64,000 nt of DNA, from positions 53,416,202 to 53,480,201 of the forward strand of contig CM055312.2 of the NCBI GenBank assembly GCA_029255685.2, read 5' to 3'. A model generated the notes under the pieces. The model did no database searches. It was given only the letters and a program-made list of their open reading frames with translations, and was not told the origin of the DNA. Source of the DNA: Silene conica (taxonomy: Eukaryota > Streptophyta > Magnoliopsida > Caryophyllales > Caryophyllaceae). This document shows positions 45,309 through 57,615 of this stretch, piece after piece. Every line of letters starts with the position of its first letter. The stretch's first letter is position 1. The position numbers and the translations under genes are program-made.

Positions 45309-46854
45309 CTTAGGATTCAGTGCACAAAACCCTAACCAAATACAACTCTGCCTTCACAAAACCCTAGCCGACATATTGGAGAAGAGAATCAACCTGCCCA
45401 CGGTGGTAGAAGGAGGTCCTAGGGTGTCTCGAAGGGGTCAAGGATCTGGTATGGTCGCACATTCTTTTTAAGATGCAGTTTAAGCACGATGTTTGGCGTC
45501 TGATTAGAGGGTCGAATACACGTCTTCTTCTTGTTGTTTTTACGTTTATTTGTACTATGATGTATAGAGTTTATATGCTATTCATGTTTGTTGCGTCGTT
45601 GGTTGGTTTAATACATGTTTGAAGGTGTCAAATAAAGGTCAGGGAAAGGGTGTGTACGGTCTCAAACTGGAGGTCTGTTCTGATGTGTTTTAGAGTCGGT
45701 TCGAATCTGTTCATGTAGGTTTTTGTTATGGGTCTTTGAGTCTGGTTATTGGTGGTTGTGAGGGGGTTCTCGTGGTGGTAGTTTCAAGGTTTGGCGGTGT
45801 CTGGTCAGGGTGGTATAGGGTGGTTTGACAAGGGTGGTTGTGATTTGGTGTTACGGTTTTGTCAGGGTCTGTTTGTGTAAGCGTGTACAGAGGTGTTTGG
45901 GGGTGGTGGCATTGATGACTCGGGGGAGGTCAGTGCAATGTCACCACCGTGGCTGGAGTCTGGAGTCTAAGGGAGGTCTGGGTGGTCGTGGTTGGTGGTA
46001 GTCATGGCGGGGGGTTGTGTCGAAGAGGGGGATAAGTTAAGGAGGTCAGAGTCGGGGGTGAGGAACCAGGCCTGATCTGGGCTCTGGTACGACTCACCGG
46101 CGTGAGTCGGTCAGGTGGCCGGTGGTCGTGGTGGTAGGAGGAAGGGCTGCTGTGTGTGTCGGTTGTTGGTGGTGGTAGTTGGTCGCGGCATGGTGGTTGT
46201 CTAAGGGTTGTTTAGGGGCTGCTTGTACGGGTTTTTGGGGGGCTGTTTTGTGTGTATTTTTATTATTATTACTTTTATTATTTTTAATATTATTACTTTT
46301 ATAATTATTATTATTATTATGGTGGTTTTAATAAAAGGATTATATTTTGGGTATAATATTAATTAATATTATAAATGATAATATCTTTGGTTATGGCATA
46401 TAAATAATTATTGTGGGAAGGTTTTGTATGCTTTGAATTTCAAAATTTAGTTGCCATGTTTAGAAGTTTACCTAATTTGGAAGTCTTGTGTTACGGGATG
46501 ATATATTTAGGAAGTTTCTATATTTGGAAGGTTACTATTTTGGGTAACCTTGGTTGTGAGGAAACTTTCTAAGTATAGGAGGTTTCTATAAATAGAATGT
46601 GTACGTGTTTTATGAGATGTAGGGAGTTTATTGATTTAATAATATACTTTTAGGTGGAAGTTTTCGTGTGGAGCACTTTTAAGAGCGATTGTGCATTTTA
46701 CCATTTTCTTCTGCAGTTACGAGGTAGGGAAAACTACTAATGTTTGATGATGTGTAACCGTTCATAATTGATATCAAACATGTTGTTATATATTATCATG
46801 TGATCTTTATATTGTGCATTCATATAATACTGTGATAACGATGAGGCGATGAGA

Positions 46855-46995
46855 TGATGGGTCTTGTGATTGGTGCGGAGATAATGGGTCTTGTGATTGG
46901 TGTGGAGATAATGGGTCTTGTGATTTGGTGTGGAGATAATGGGTCTTGTGATTGGTGCGGAGATATTGGGTCTTGTGATTCGGAGTGGAGATGAT
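46855..46995 (+). repeat. Tandem repeat of about 30 bp inside the G LTR (also at 54557-54697)
   Basis: Five units of GATAATGGGTCTTGTGATTG then GTGCGGA, with small variants. The same array is in the 3' LTR. Solo LTR F has an array at the equivalent position with a different unit but the same GGTGCGGAG core. Confidence 0.9.
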
Positions 46996-47388
46996 CGACT
47001 TTCTATTTTAGTAATATGGTTTGTTACAGTTTTACTCTACTCAACCTCGTGGTTGACCCTGTGTATTCGTGATCACCTGTGATGAACCAATTATTGGGGA
47101 GCAGACTGACAGGTATAAAGACAATGGGAGCATCTGGGAAGGGAGAAGCATGGACCCGGACCTGTTTAGAGTCTAGACCACTTGATAGTAGTCTACGAGT
47201 TGTACCTTTACTTTTGCCAGAACAGTTTTCTATTTGGTTTTGTAAGAACATGTTTTGAGTTTAAATTGAATATAAAGTACTGTTTATCTTCCTTTGTATC
47301 TACTGCCTCGGGAAACCGAGATGGTAACACCTTTATTTATCTGAGGAGTCCTAGTTCAGGCCCTTAAATAAATGGGGGTGTTACAAAG

Positions 47389-47400
47389 TGGTATCTGAGC
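47389..47400 (+). promoter_or_regulatory. Element G primer binding site (tRNA-iMet)
   Basis: TGGTATCTGAGC, one mismatch to the initiator-Met primer site, three bases after the LTR end. Confidence 0.9.
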
Positions 47401-47926
47401 GAACGATCCTCAAGCCTAACCTAATGAACCTAATGAATATAGGAGAGTCTAAATAAAATGAACCCCGGGATAGGACTGTTAGGAGCACACTAAAGGGGAA
47501 GTATGAGTCTGGGGCCCCCTCACACCGAACCATTGGCCCTATCAGTTTTACCCGGGAACCCAGAGTGCATATACGAGAGAAAAAGGGTAGAATAAGAGGT
47601 GGTGAAAGTAATAGCATACAGTGGTAAGTATGAGAATTTTGTGTATAAGTGACTTTTGAAAAGCCGGAAGGGGCATGAGCATGAATAAAACTTTAATGGT
47701 TGGAAAAGGTGTATATTGATGTGATATGTTAAGTGATTTGAAACATGTTAGAAATCTTTCGTTCATCATGTCTAGTGATATGCGGTTATGTGATCCCTGA
47801 GCCATGTTATAAAAGCAAACTACTCGATATGATAAGTGTATATAGATTTTGCTGCTTAGGGGACATAGCCCTAAACCCAATGGGTACCCATGTACGTCGG
47901 GACTCATTCTTTTCTTGTTTTATAGT
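47401..47926 (+). other. Element G 5' leader
   Basis: About 525 bp between the primer site and the gag ATG. No supported ORF; it aligns in part with the element X leader. Confidence 0.75.
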
Positions 47927-50900
47927 ATGCCTCCGTGAAGAGATAATGCCGTTAACATCACACAAGAGGAGTTAGACCAACTACGAGCTGAGAATGCGGC
48001 TCTAAAGGCCAAACGTATGGACTCCGCGAAAATGAGCACAATCATCGCAAGACATCACCCTACCCAATTCACTGGGGAGGGGGAACCTCATCTGTTAGGA
48101 GCTTGGTGCCGGGAATTTGATAACCTGTTCGAGTTGGTGGACTGCCCTGAAGAGTTAAGGGTAGACCAAGCTGCCCACTATCTGAGGGGTATGGCTGGAG
48201 ACTGGTGGACCACGAATAAGGGAGAGCTCCGGGAAGCAGCTATAGAGGGTGGATCCGCGTTTGTTCCGTGGGATGCATTCACGGGGGTTCTGAACGAGGC
48301 GTTTCTACCAGAATTCCAAAAGAGCAAGCTGAGGGAGGAGTTCGACTCATTCCAGATGTCGGAGGACATGACTGTGGAGGTTTACTACAGAAAATTCATC
48401 CAGCTAGTACACTATGTGGGAGATATGGGATTTGACGATGCTATGCTAGCCATGAAATTTAAGAGGGGATTATCAATCGCCATCAAAAAGAGACTAATTG
48501 CAGCTCCGCCCACCACAATCCGTGATATCTATTTAAGGGCTGGGGCGGCGGAGAGGCTTTCGGATATGATCAAAAAGGACAAACAGTCCAAGTCAGAAAA
48601 GAGGAAAGCTGAAACAGTAGCTGAGGGTTCAGGATCGAAAAAGCAAAGTAATAACAAGTACAGTGGGTATTTCGGGAGTAGTGCCTCTGGTGGTGGAAGG
48701 AATCAGAGTGGGGGCAACTTCAGGAGTGGGGGTTCAGGCAGTGGCTCAGTGGGAATAGTTTGTTTCGGCTGTGGAAAGACGGGACATAAGCAGGCAGTGT
48801 GTCGTTCATCTGGAGGAAACCAATCCGGGGGCTATCGTACACCTACATCCGGATACCAGGGACCTCGCACTCAGTCCTATAGCAGCAGTGGCTATCGCAC
48901 ACCCATGACAAACTATGGTGGGGGTGCGAAGTCTGGAGGCAGCAGCAACTATCAGAGGAACTACAACAACAACAATCAGAACCGTTCATATCAGAATCAG
49001 TACAATGGAAGTGGGAACAACAACAAGACGGGGACGGCAGGAAATCAGCAGGCTGGTACATCTTCTGCCAGCCAGAGTGGGGTCAAGTCCAGTGGCAAAC
49101 TCTTTGCCATGGGAAAGCAGGCCGCTCAGGAGGATGCTCATGTGGTTACTGGTACTTTTCTTGTAAACTCTAAACCTACGTTCGTACTTTTCGATTCCGG
49201 TGCCACCCATTCGTTTGTGTCTAGAGATCATGTTAGAGTTTTGGGACTTGAGAGATTCGACTGGGTCGCGGATTCAGTGACCATACCTTCGGGCGAGTCT
49301 ATAGTTTGTAATAGAGTATACGGTAGTGTACCCATTAAAATCGGAGAAGCATTTTTCTACTGTGACCTCATAGAATTTCCGCTGGGGGGTTTTGAGGTGA
49401 TCCTAGGGATGGATTGGTTGGGGAAGTATAGGGCTTTTATCGATTGCCACCAAAAGAAAATTTCCTTGAGGGGACCCAAGGGAGTAAGGGTGTCCTACAA
49501 GGGATACCGAGTCAAGCCAAAAATCAAATTCATATCCGTCAATACCTTGAAGTCTAGCTTGAGGAAAGGAGAAAGTCTAATCTTGTGCCAAATGTGGGAT
49601 TGTGAGGCTGAGACCCCCAAGACTAGCGAGATACCTGTGGTACGGGAGTTTGAGGGAGTGTTTCGGGACGACGTGCCAGGGTTACCACCGAGAAGGGAAG
49701 TGGAGTTTTCCATTGACCTAAAACCAGGAGCAGGACCGATATCTAAATCACCGTACCGTATGGGGCCGAAAGAGATGGAGGAGTTGAAGAAGCAATTGGA
49801 TGAACTAGCTGAGAAAGGGTTCATCCGACCCAGTGTGTCGCCCTGGGGAGCACCTGTCTTATTCGTGAAGAAGAAGGATGGGAGTTTGAGGTTGTGTGTT
49901 GACTACCGAGAGCTGAACAATGTGACCATCAAGAACCGATATCCTTTGCCGAGAATTGACGACTTGTTCGATCAGTTGAGTGGATCTGGGGTTTTCTCCA
50001 AGATTGACTTGAGATCCGGGTACCATCAGTTGAGAATAAAGGATGAAGACATTCCGAAGACCGCTTTCCGAACGAGGTATGGCCACTATGAATTTGTGGT
50101 TATGCCATTTGGATTGACCAATGCGCCAGCTGTGTTCATGGACTTGATGAATCGAGTCTTCAGCCCATATCTGGATAAGTTCGTGGTGGTATTTATCGAT
50201 GATATCCTGGTATATTCCAAGAATGCAGAAGAGCACGAAGATCATTTGAGGAAAGTACTTCAGACCTTGGAGGAGCATAAGCTCAATGCTAAGTTGAGCA
50301 AGTGTGAGTTCTGGTTGGAGAAAGTGGCATTTCTGGGACATGTAATTTCAAAAGAGGGTGTGGCTGTTGACCCTAGCAAGATCGAGGCAGTAACTAAGTG
50401 GCAGAGTCCGAAGAATGTGAGTGAAATTCGAAGCTTTCTGGGTTTAGCTGGTTATTACCGGAGATTCGTCAAGGATTTTTCAAAGATAGCGAAGCCGTTG
50501 ACGTCGTTGATGAGGAAGGAGAACCGTTATATCTGGGATGAGAGTTGTGAGAAGGCATTCCTAACTCTTAAGGAACGCCTGACAACAGCTCCTATCCTGG
50601 CCTTGCCAGTTGGAAGTGATAATTTTGAAGTATACACCGATGCTTCAAAGCATGGGTTGGGTTGTGTGCTAATGCAGAATGGTAGAGTGATCGCGTATGC
50701 TTCTCGCCAGTTGAAGACCTACGAAGAGAATTATCCGACTCATGATTTGGAATTGGGCGCTGTGGTCTTTGCACTGAAATTGTGGCGTCATTACCTTTAC
50801 GGAGCCACTTTTAAGGTGTTTTCTGATCATAAGAGCCTGAAATATATCTACACCCAGAAAGAGTTGAACATGAGGCAGAGGAGGTGGATAGAGTTGATCG

Positions 50901-52528
50901 GGGATTATGATATGCAGATTGTCTACCACGAAGGCAAGGCAAATGTGGTAGCTGACGCTCTAAGTAGGAAGTCAATACATGCTTTGGATTGTGCCAGATC
51001 GAGAGTGAGGTTGCATGGCGAGTTAAGGGAGATGGGAATTTTCATGATCCGGAAAGGGGATGCTCTTGGTGATCTGACCGTGGAGCCTGAGTTGTATGGG
51101 GAGATTCGGGAGTTACAGAAGAGCGATGAGAGAATCCAGAAGTGGCGTTTGATGGTGGAAAATGAGAATGGTGACGGGGCATCCAAGTTCAGTATTCATA
51201 CCGACGGTAGTTTGAGGTTCAGTGGGCGATGGTGTGTACCGAATGTTGAGGAGCTAAAGAAGAAGATCCTGACTGAAGCTCATGCTACTCCTTATTCTGT
51301 TCACCCAGGGGGTGATAAGCTGTATAAGGACCTTAAGAAGACGTTTTGGTGGCCGAGTATGAAGAAGGAGGTCGCAGAGTTTGTCTCGAGGTGTTTGACG
51401 TGTCAGCGAGTGAAAGGAGAGCATAAGAGACCTCAAGGGAAGGTTCAGCCACTAGATGTGCCAGAGTGGAAGTGGGAGAATATTTCGATGGATTTTATTG
51501 TGGGGTTGCCTCGGACTCAGAGGGGCAACAACATGATTTGGGTGATCGTGGATCGTTTAACTAAGTCAGCTCACTTTATTCCTATGAAAGATACCTGGAG
51601 TAAAGCTGAATTGGCTAAGTCGTATGTTCAGAATGTGGTCAAACTGCATGGCGTACCCAAGGATATTGTTTCAGATCGGGACTCGAGGTTTATATCCAGG
51701 TTTTGGCAGGAGTTGCAGGCTGCTTTGGGTACCCAATTGAAGATGAGTACAGCTTTTCATCCGGCTACTGATGGTCAGACTGAGCGGACGATTCAGACTC
51801 TTGAGGATATGTTGAGAGCTTGTGTACTTGAGTTCGGAGGATCTTGGGAGGATCGACTGGGGTTGATCGAGTTTTCTTATAATAACAGCTATCATGCAAG
51901 CATAGGCATGGCCCCTTTCGAGGCTCTATACGGGAGGAAGTGTCGGAGCCCTGTGTGTTGGGATGATCGAGCTGATGTTGTGACTTTGGGGCCAGATATG
52001 ATTCAGGAGATGGTGGAGCAGGTTCAGATTATTCGACAGAGGATGAGGGCCGCTTAGGATCGACAGAAGAGCTATGCGGATCTGAAAAGGAGCGATATTT
52101 CGTTTGAGGCCGGAGAGAAAGTGCTACTGAAAGTCTCTCCGATGAAGGGTGTGATGAGATTCGGCAAGCGTGGCAAACTGAGTCAGAAATTTATTGGACC
52201 ATTTGAGATCTTGGACAGAGTTGGGGAGGTGGCATATCGCTTAGCTTTGCCTCCAACCCTATCCAAGGTCCATAATGTGTTTCATGTGTCTCAGTTGAGG
52301 AAGTACGTGAGTGATCCCTCACATGTGCTTCAGCATGAGGTGATTGAGGTAGATGAGCAGTTGGCATACATTGAGACACCGAAAGAGATTTTGGACAGAA
52401 AGGTACGGAAGACTCGCAATGGGGAGACATGTTTGGTGAAAGTCTTGTGGTCAAATCATAATCAGGAAGAGGCTACGTGGGAGCCTGAGGCATCTATGCG
52501 GGAGCGTTATCCACATTTGTTTGATTGA
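47927..52528 (+). pseudogene. gag-pol: Element G gag-pol with chromodomain, two nonsense codons
   Basis: The frame begins at ATG 47927, but codon 4 is TGA (47936-47938). The next Met in frame is 48017, and residues below count from it. Gag capsid is at about 10-185 and a CCHC knuckle (CFGC...GHK...C) at 249-262. The protease has [10 protein letters not shown] has FIDDILVYS, RNase H has [10 protein letters not shown], and integrase has an [12 protein letters not shown] zinc region with the DDE residues in MDFIVG, SDRDSRF and GQTERT. TAG at 52055-52057 stops it. The same frame continues without further stops to 52528 through the chromodomain (RKVRKTRNGE, VLWSNHNQEEATWE), which in chromoviruses guides integration towards particular chromatin. 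Both stops look like single C-to-T changes, and the first is at a CpG. Confidence 0.94.
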
Positions 52529-52706
52529 GGTAAGTTCCGCGGACGTAACTTTTCTTTAAGGGGGGTGGAATGTAACATTCTGTGATTTAATCGAAGTTTT
52601 ATGACATTTGCTTGGTGTTGTTTGTGTCCCAAGTCGTTCGGTTTGATTGTTTCGTCACCTAAGTGGGGTAGAACTTCGGGACGAAGTTCTTTTAAGGAGG
52701 GAAGAC
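52529..52706 (+). other. Element G 3' untranslated region and polypurine tract
   Basis: 178 bp between the chromodomain stop and the 3' LTR. It ends TTTTAAGGAGGGAAGAC, a typical purine tract. Confidence 0.85.
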
Positions 52707-55087
52707 TGTAATAACCCGAATTTTTATTAAAAATAGTGGGTTAGTTATGATCAAGAGTTATCTTTTACTTCTTAAATAGTCGGTTCATAAGCTTGCGCGT
52801 ACTCGTTTTGTGGGGTGATTTTTGTACTACTGTGGGATTCGAGGTAGGGACCTAAACACCTAGTAGCAATGTATGTAGCATGGTGATGGTGTGGTTCGAA
52901 CTTGGGACCTGTTGTCACCCTGCACTGGGCCTCGATTGGCGTGACAACAGGCCAAGCCCACACGGAAATTCAAACAACCAGCAGCTATGTCTCAGCCGCC
53001 TTATATATATCTTAGGATTCAGTGCACAAAACCCTAACCAAATACAACTCTGCCTTCACAAAACCCTAGCCGACATATTGGAGAAGAGAATCAACCTGCC
53101 CACGGTGGTAGAAGGAGGTCCTAGGGTGTCTCGAAGGGGTCAAGGATCTGGTATGGTCGCACATTCTTTTTAAGATGCAGTTTAAGCACGATGTTTGGCG
53201 TCTGATTAGAGGGTCGAATACACGTCTTCTTCTTGTTGTTTTTACGTTTATTTGTACTATGATGTATAGAGTTTATATGCTATTCATGTTTGTTGCGTCG
53301 TTGGTTGGTTTAATACATGTTTGAAGGTGTCAAATAAAGGTCAGGGAAAGGGTGTGTACGGTCTCAAACTGGAGGTCTGTTCTGATGTGTTTTAGAGTCG
53401 GTTCGAATCTGTTCATGTAGGTTTTTGTTATGGGTCTTTGAGTCTGGTTATTGGTGGTTGTGAGGGGGTTCTCGTGGTGGTAGTTTCAAGGTTTGGCGGT
53501 GTCTGGTCAGGGTGGTATAGGGTGGTTTGACAGGGGTGGTTGTGATTTGGTGTTACGGTTTTGTCAGGGTCTGTTTGTGTAAGCGTGTACAGAGGTGTTT
53601 GGGGGTGGTGGCATTGATGACTCGGGGGAGGTCAGTGCAATGTCACCACCGTGGCTGGAGTCTGGAGTCTAAGGGAGGTCTGGGTGGTCGTGGTTGGTGG
53701 TAGTCATGGCGGGGGGTTGTGTCGAAGAGGGGGATAAGTTAAGGAGGTCAGAGTCGGGGGTGAGGAACCAGGCCTGATCTGGGCTCTGGTACGACTCACC
53801 GGCGTGAGTCGGTCAGGTGGCCGGTGGTCGTGGTGGTAGGAGGAAGGGTTGGTGTGTGTGTCGGTTGTTGGCGGTGGTAGTTGGTCGCGGCATGGTGGTT
53901 GTGTAAGGGTTGTTTAGGGGCTGCTTGTACGGGTTTTTGGGGGGCTGTTTTGTGTGTATTTTTATTATTATTACTTTTATTATTTTTATTATTATTACTT
54001 TTATAATTATTATTATTATTATGGTGGTTTTAATAAAAGGATTATATTTTGGGTATAATATTAATTAATATTATAAATGATAATATCTTTGGTTATGGCA
54101 TATAAATAATTATTGTGGGAAGGTTTTGTATGCTTTGAATTTCAAAATTTAGTTGCCATGTTTAGAAGTTTACCTAATTTGGAAGTCTTGTGTTACGGGA
54201 TGATATATTTAGGAAGTTTCTATATTTGGAAGGTTACTATTTTGGGTAACCTTGGTTGTGAGGAAACTTTCTAAGTATAGGAGGTTTATATAAATAGAAT
54301 GTGTACGTGTTTTATGAGATGTAGGGAGTTTATTGATTTAATAATATACTTTTAGGTGGAAGTTTTCGTGTGGAGCACTTTTAAGAGCGATTGTGCATTT
54401 TACCATTTTCTTCTGCAGTTACGAGGTAGGGAAAACTACTAATGTTTGATGATGTGTAACCGTTCATAATTGATATCAAACATGTTGTTATATATTATCA
54501 TGTGATCTTTATATTGTGCATTCATATAATACTGTGATAACGATGAGGCGATGAGATGATGGGTCTTGTGATTGGTGCGGAGATAATGGGTTTTGTGATT
54601 GGTGTGGAGATAATGGGTCTTGTGATTTGGTGTGGAGATAATGGGTCTTGTGATTGGTGCGGAGATATTGGGTCTTGTGATTCGGAGTGGAGATGATCGA
54701 CTTTCTATTTTAGTAATATGGTTTGTTACAGTTTTACTCTACTCAACCTCGTGGTTGACCCTGTGTATTCGTGATCACCTGTGATGAACCAATTATTGGG
54801 GAGCAGACTGACAGGTATAAAGACAATGGGAGCATCTGGGAAGGGAGAAGCATGGACCCGGACCTGTTTAGAGTCTAGACCACTTGATAGTAGTCTACGA
54901 GTTGTACCTTTACTTTTGCCAGAACAGTTTTCTATTTGGTTTTGTAAGAACATGTTTTGAGTTTAAATTGAATATAAAGTACTTTTTATCTTCCTTTGTA
55001 TCTACTGCCTCGGGAAACCGAGATGGTAACACCTTTATTTATCTGAGGAGTCCTAGTTCAGGCCCTTAAATAAATGGGGGTGTTACA
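52707..55087 (+). repeat. Element G 3' LTR
   Basis: 2381 bp, the same length as the 5' LTR. Differences that I see include AAGGG/AGGGG near 53531, a cluster of four changes at about 53847-53902, TAA/TTA near 53989, a TATA-like change near 54288, and single changes near 54592 and 54984. Confidence 0.95.
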
Positions 55088-55233
55088 GTATGTATTTGGG
55101 TCTCGGGATCATTTACTTAATTGGGTAAGAGATCATTGAGTAAATGTTTTGCTTGTTTACACAAGTAAATTAATTAAAATGATAAACGTTAATATTTTCC
55201 TTTATCTTCCGTTTTGTAGTAATTGAGACCGCA
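55088..55233 (+). other. Element D 5' leader, last part
   Basis: It begins with the GTATG TSD copy and continues the D leader (GTCTCGGGATCATTTACTTAATTGGG, as at 10035 in B). It ends with a T-rich stretch and TTTTGTAG, 22 bases before the ATG at 55234. Confidence 0.85.
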
Positions 55234-57615
55234 ATGGATCCATCGAACCCTACAACACCCATTACTATTGACTCTTGTCACAATGTGTTTGACGATATTT
55301 GCACCCGCAATAACCTTGATACTACTAGAGAAATTCATTTCGGAACGGGTCCGGATGGCAGTGTGAACTTTGTCACTTCTCTCCCACATCCTAAGGGACC
55401 TTTACTTGATACGGCTTATATTGATGAGCTAAATCGAGAGTTGGATGCCTTATATTTGAAAGAAAGAGCTTATGATAAATCTAGTGGGAGCTCTAACAAG
55501 AAAAGTCTTGCGAAGAAGAAAAGGAAGGGAAAGAAATCACAAAAGGGTCGATGTCACTATTGTTGTGATATGGGCCATTGGAGGAGGAATTGTCCGATTT
55601 ATTTACGGCATATTCAAGAGGGTCTTGTAATCCCGTTAGGTAATTCTCTATCCGAAATTTATGTTATTGACATTAATTATACTTCTAATTCAACTTGGGT
55701 ATTAGATACCGGTTGTGGTTCTCACCTTTGTAATCGTGTACAGGGTATAAGAGGAGCCGAGAAGATTGACAAGGGAGAGATGGATCTCCGACTTGGAAAT
55801 GGAGCTCGGGTAGCGGCCACTTCGAAGGGGACATGCACTCTAGCCTTGCCAAGCGGATTTGAGCTACATTTAAATAATTGTTATTATGTACCGACGCTTT
55901 CTAAAAACATTATTTCCGTTGCAATGTTAGACATTGAAGGTTATAGTTTTTCCATTAAGAACAATTGTTGTATTATTTCTAAGAATGACATGGTTATTGG
56001 CCATGCTACTTCTGTTAATGGAATTTATGTTTTGGAAACTTCGACCTCATCCCGTGATATTTATAACATAGAAACTAAAAGAGCAAAAACAAGTGAACCA
56101 AATGAATCTTTTTATTGGCATTGTCGACTTGGTCATATAAACGAAAATCGCATTAAAAGATTAGTAAAGACTAACATTATCAAACCATTTGATTATGAAT
56201 CCTATGGTGTGTGCGAGGCTTGTCTCCTAGGCAAAATGACTCGGAATCCTTTTAGTGGTAAAGGAACAAGAGCAAGTGATTTACTAGGACTCATTCATAC
56301 CGATGTATGTGTTCCATTAACCATCACCGCTAGGGGAAATTATGACTACTTCATCACCTTCACAGATGATTTGAGTAGATATGGGCATATCTACTTAATG
56401 AAGTTTAAAAGTGAAGCCTTCATGAAATTCAAGGAATTTCAAAATGAGGTAGAAAACTAACTTGACAAGAAAATTAAAGCACTTCGATCAGATCGTGGTG
56501 GTGAATATCTTAGTGGTGAATTTGATTCACACTTAAAAGATAATGGTATATTATTACAACTCTCACCTCCTGGAACACCACAACTTAATGGTGTGGCTGA
56601 AAGGAGAAATCGAACTTTATTAGATATGGTTCGATCCATGATGAGTCAAACCGATTTACCAGATTCATTTTGGGGATTTGCAATTCTCACCGCCATCAAA
56701 TCGTTGAACGTTAGTCCAACAAAAGCGACCGAAAAGACTCCATATGAGATGTGGAGAGGAAAGGTTCCTTCATTATCCTATATGAAGATATGGGGTTGTA
56801 AGGCTTATGTCAAGGTAAAGACCGATGACAAAATAGCTCCGAGATCCGAAAAATGCACTTTTATTGGTTATCCAACCACCTCACGTGGGTATTACTTCTA
56901 TAAACCTCAGGATAACAAAGTGTTTGTGTCTATAGAGGCTGTCTTTCTAGAAAAGGAATTTGTTTCTAGAAGACAGAGTGGGAGAAATTTTGAACTTCGT
57001 GAAATCAATGAAGTCCAAGAGCCACAAACTGAAGTAGAGACGAATTGAACTTCGTGAAATCAATGAAGTCCAAGAGCCACAAACTGAAGTAGAGACGAAT
57101 GAAAATGTTCCTTCCTCGTCTGCTTCAGTGCCTATTCAACCTAGGAGGTCGAATAGAATTCCACATCAACCTGATAGGTATGTTGGATTAATTGAGGGAG
57201 ATGGTAGTCTTGATGTTTTACTTTTAGAAAGTGACAAGCCTACCACTTATAAAGCTGCAATCTCTAGTCCCGACTCCGCAAAATGGCAAGAAGCCATGAA
57301 ATCCGAGATGGATTCTATGTTTCAAAATCAAGTATGGGACTTGGTTGACTTGACTGAAGGCATGAGACCTCTTCAGTGCAAGTGGATCTTCAAAGTGAAG
57401 AATGGCATAGAAGGACATGATGATGTCTACAAAGCTAGGCTAGTAGCTAAAGGGTTTACCCAGGTTCAAGGTCTTCATTATGATGAAACCTTTGCTCCAG
57501 TTGCTATGCTTAGATCCATTAGGATAATGTTAGCGATCGCTGCATTTCATGACTATGAAGTGTGGCAAATGGATGTCAAAACCGCCTTCTTGAATTGGTA
57601 TTTAAGGAGGAAGTG
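55234..57615 (+). pseudogene. pol: Element D gag remnant, protease, integrase and RT N-terminal part
   Basis: ATG at 55234 stands where the B gag ATG does. The first 92 residues match no gag I know, and the whole capsid domain of A, B and C is absent. A basic linker leads straight to a CCHC knuckle (CHYC...GHWRRNC) at 107-120. Protease WVLDTG has Asp 158. Integrase has the zinc region WHCR...GH...CEAC and HTDVCVP, where relatives have HTDVCGP. TAA at 56458-56460 (CAA in relatives) interrupts, after which the frame continues with RSDRGGEY and VAERRNRT. A perfect 55-bp tandem duplication (56991-57100) shifts the frame. RT runs from 57128 to the F insertion with a further 1-bp loss near 57602. 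Confidence 0.88.
56991..57100 (+). repeat. 55-bp tandem duplication in element D pol
   Basis: Two identical 55-bp units (56991-57045, 57046-57100), each starting TGAACTTCGTGAAATC. As 55 is not a multiple of three, it shifts the frame, matching the change from the 55234 frame to the 57128 frame. Confidence 0.97.

Larger units (their letters stand above)
45005..47385 (+). repeat. Element G 5' LTR
   Basis: TGTAATAACCCGAATTT...GGGTGTTACA. It holds an 11-bp inverted repeat CCTGTTGTCAC/GTGACAACAGG (45206-45249) and a likely TATA box near 45299-45308. Further features are a G-rich tract near 46009-46058, an ATT microsatellite at 46257-46320, and about five units of a roughly 30-bp tandem repeat with core GGTGCGGAGATAATGGGTC at 46855-46995. 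A CTCGG-GAAA-CCGAG hairpin lies at 47307-47320. Confidence 0.95.
45005..55087 (+). mobile_element. Element G: Tekay-type Ty3/gypsy chromovirus, full length
   Basis: 10083 bp. Both LTRs are 2381 bp with about nine differences (0.4%). TSD GTATG (45000-45004, 55088-55092), primer site and polypurine tract are present. Gag, protease, RT, RNase H, integrase and a C-terminal chromodomain lie in one frame, broken only by two nonsense codons. LTR size, domain order and RT sequence fit the Tekay (Del) lineage. Confidence 0.95.

Noticed and set aside
48843..49231. Overlapping ORFs on both strands in the G gag
   Set aside because: Shadows of the Gly/Ser/Asn-rich low-complexity linker of gag.
55234..55510. 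N-terminal 92 residues of the D ORF as a captured host gene
   Set aside because: I could not recognise a host domain, and its position right after the shared leader fits the normal gag start. A search for homologues would decide this.
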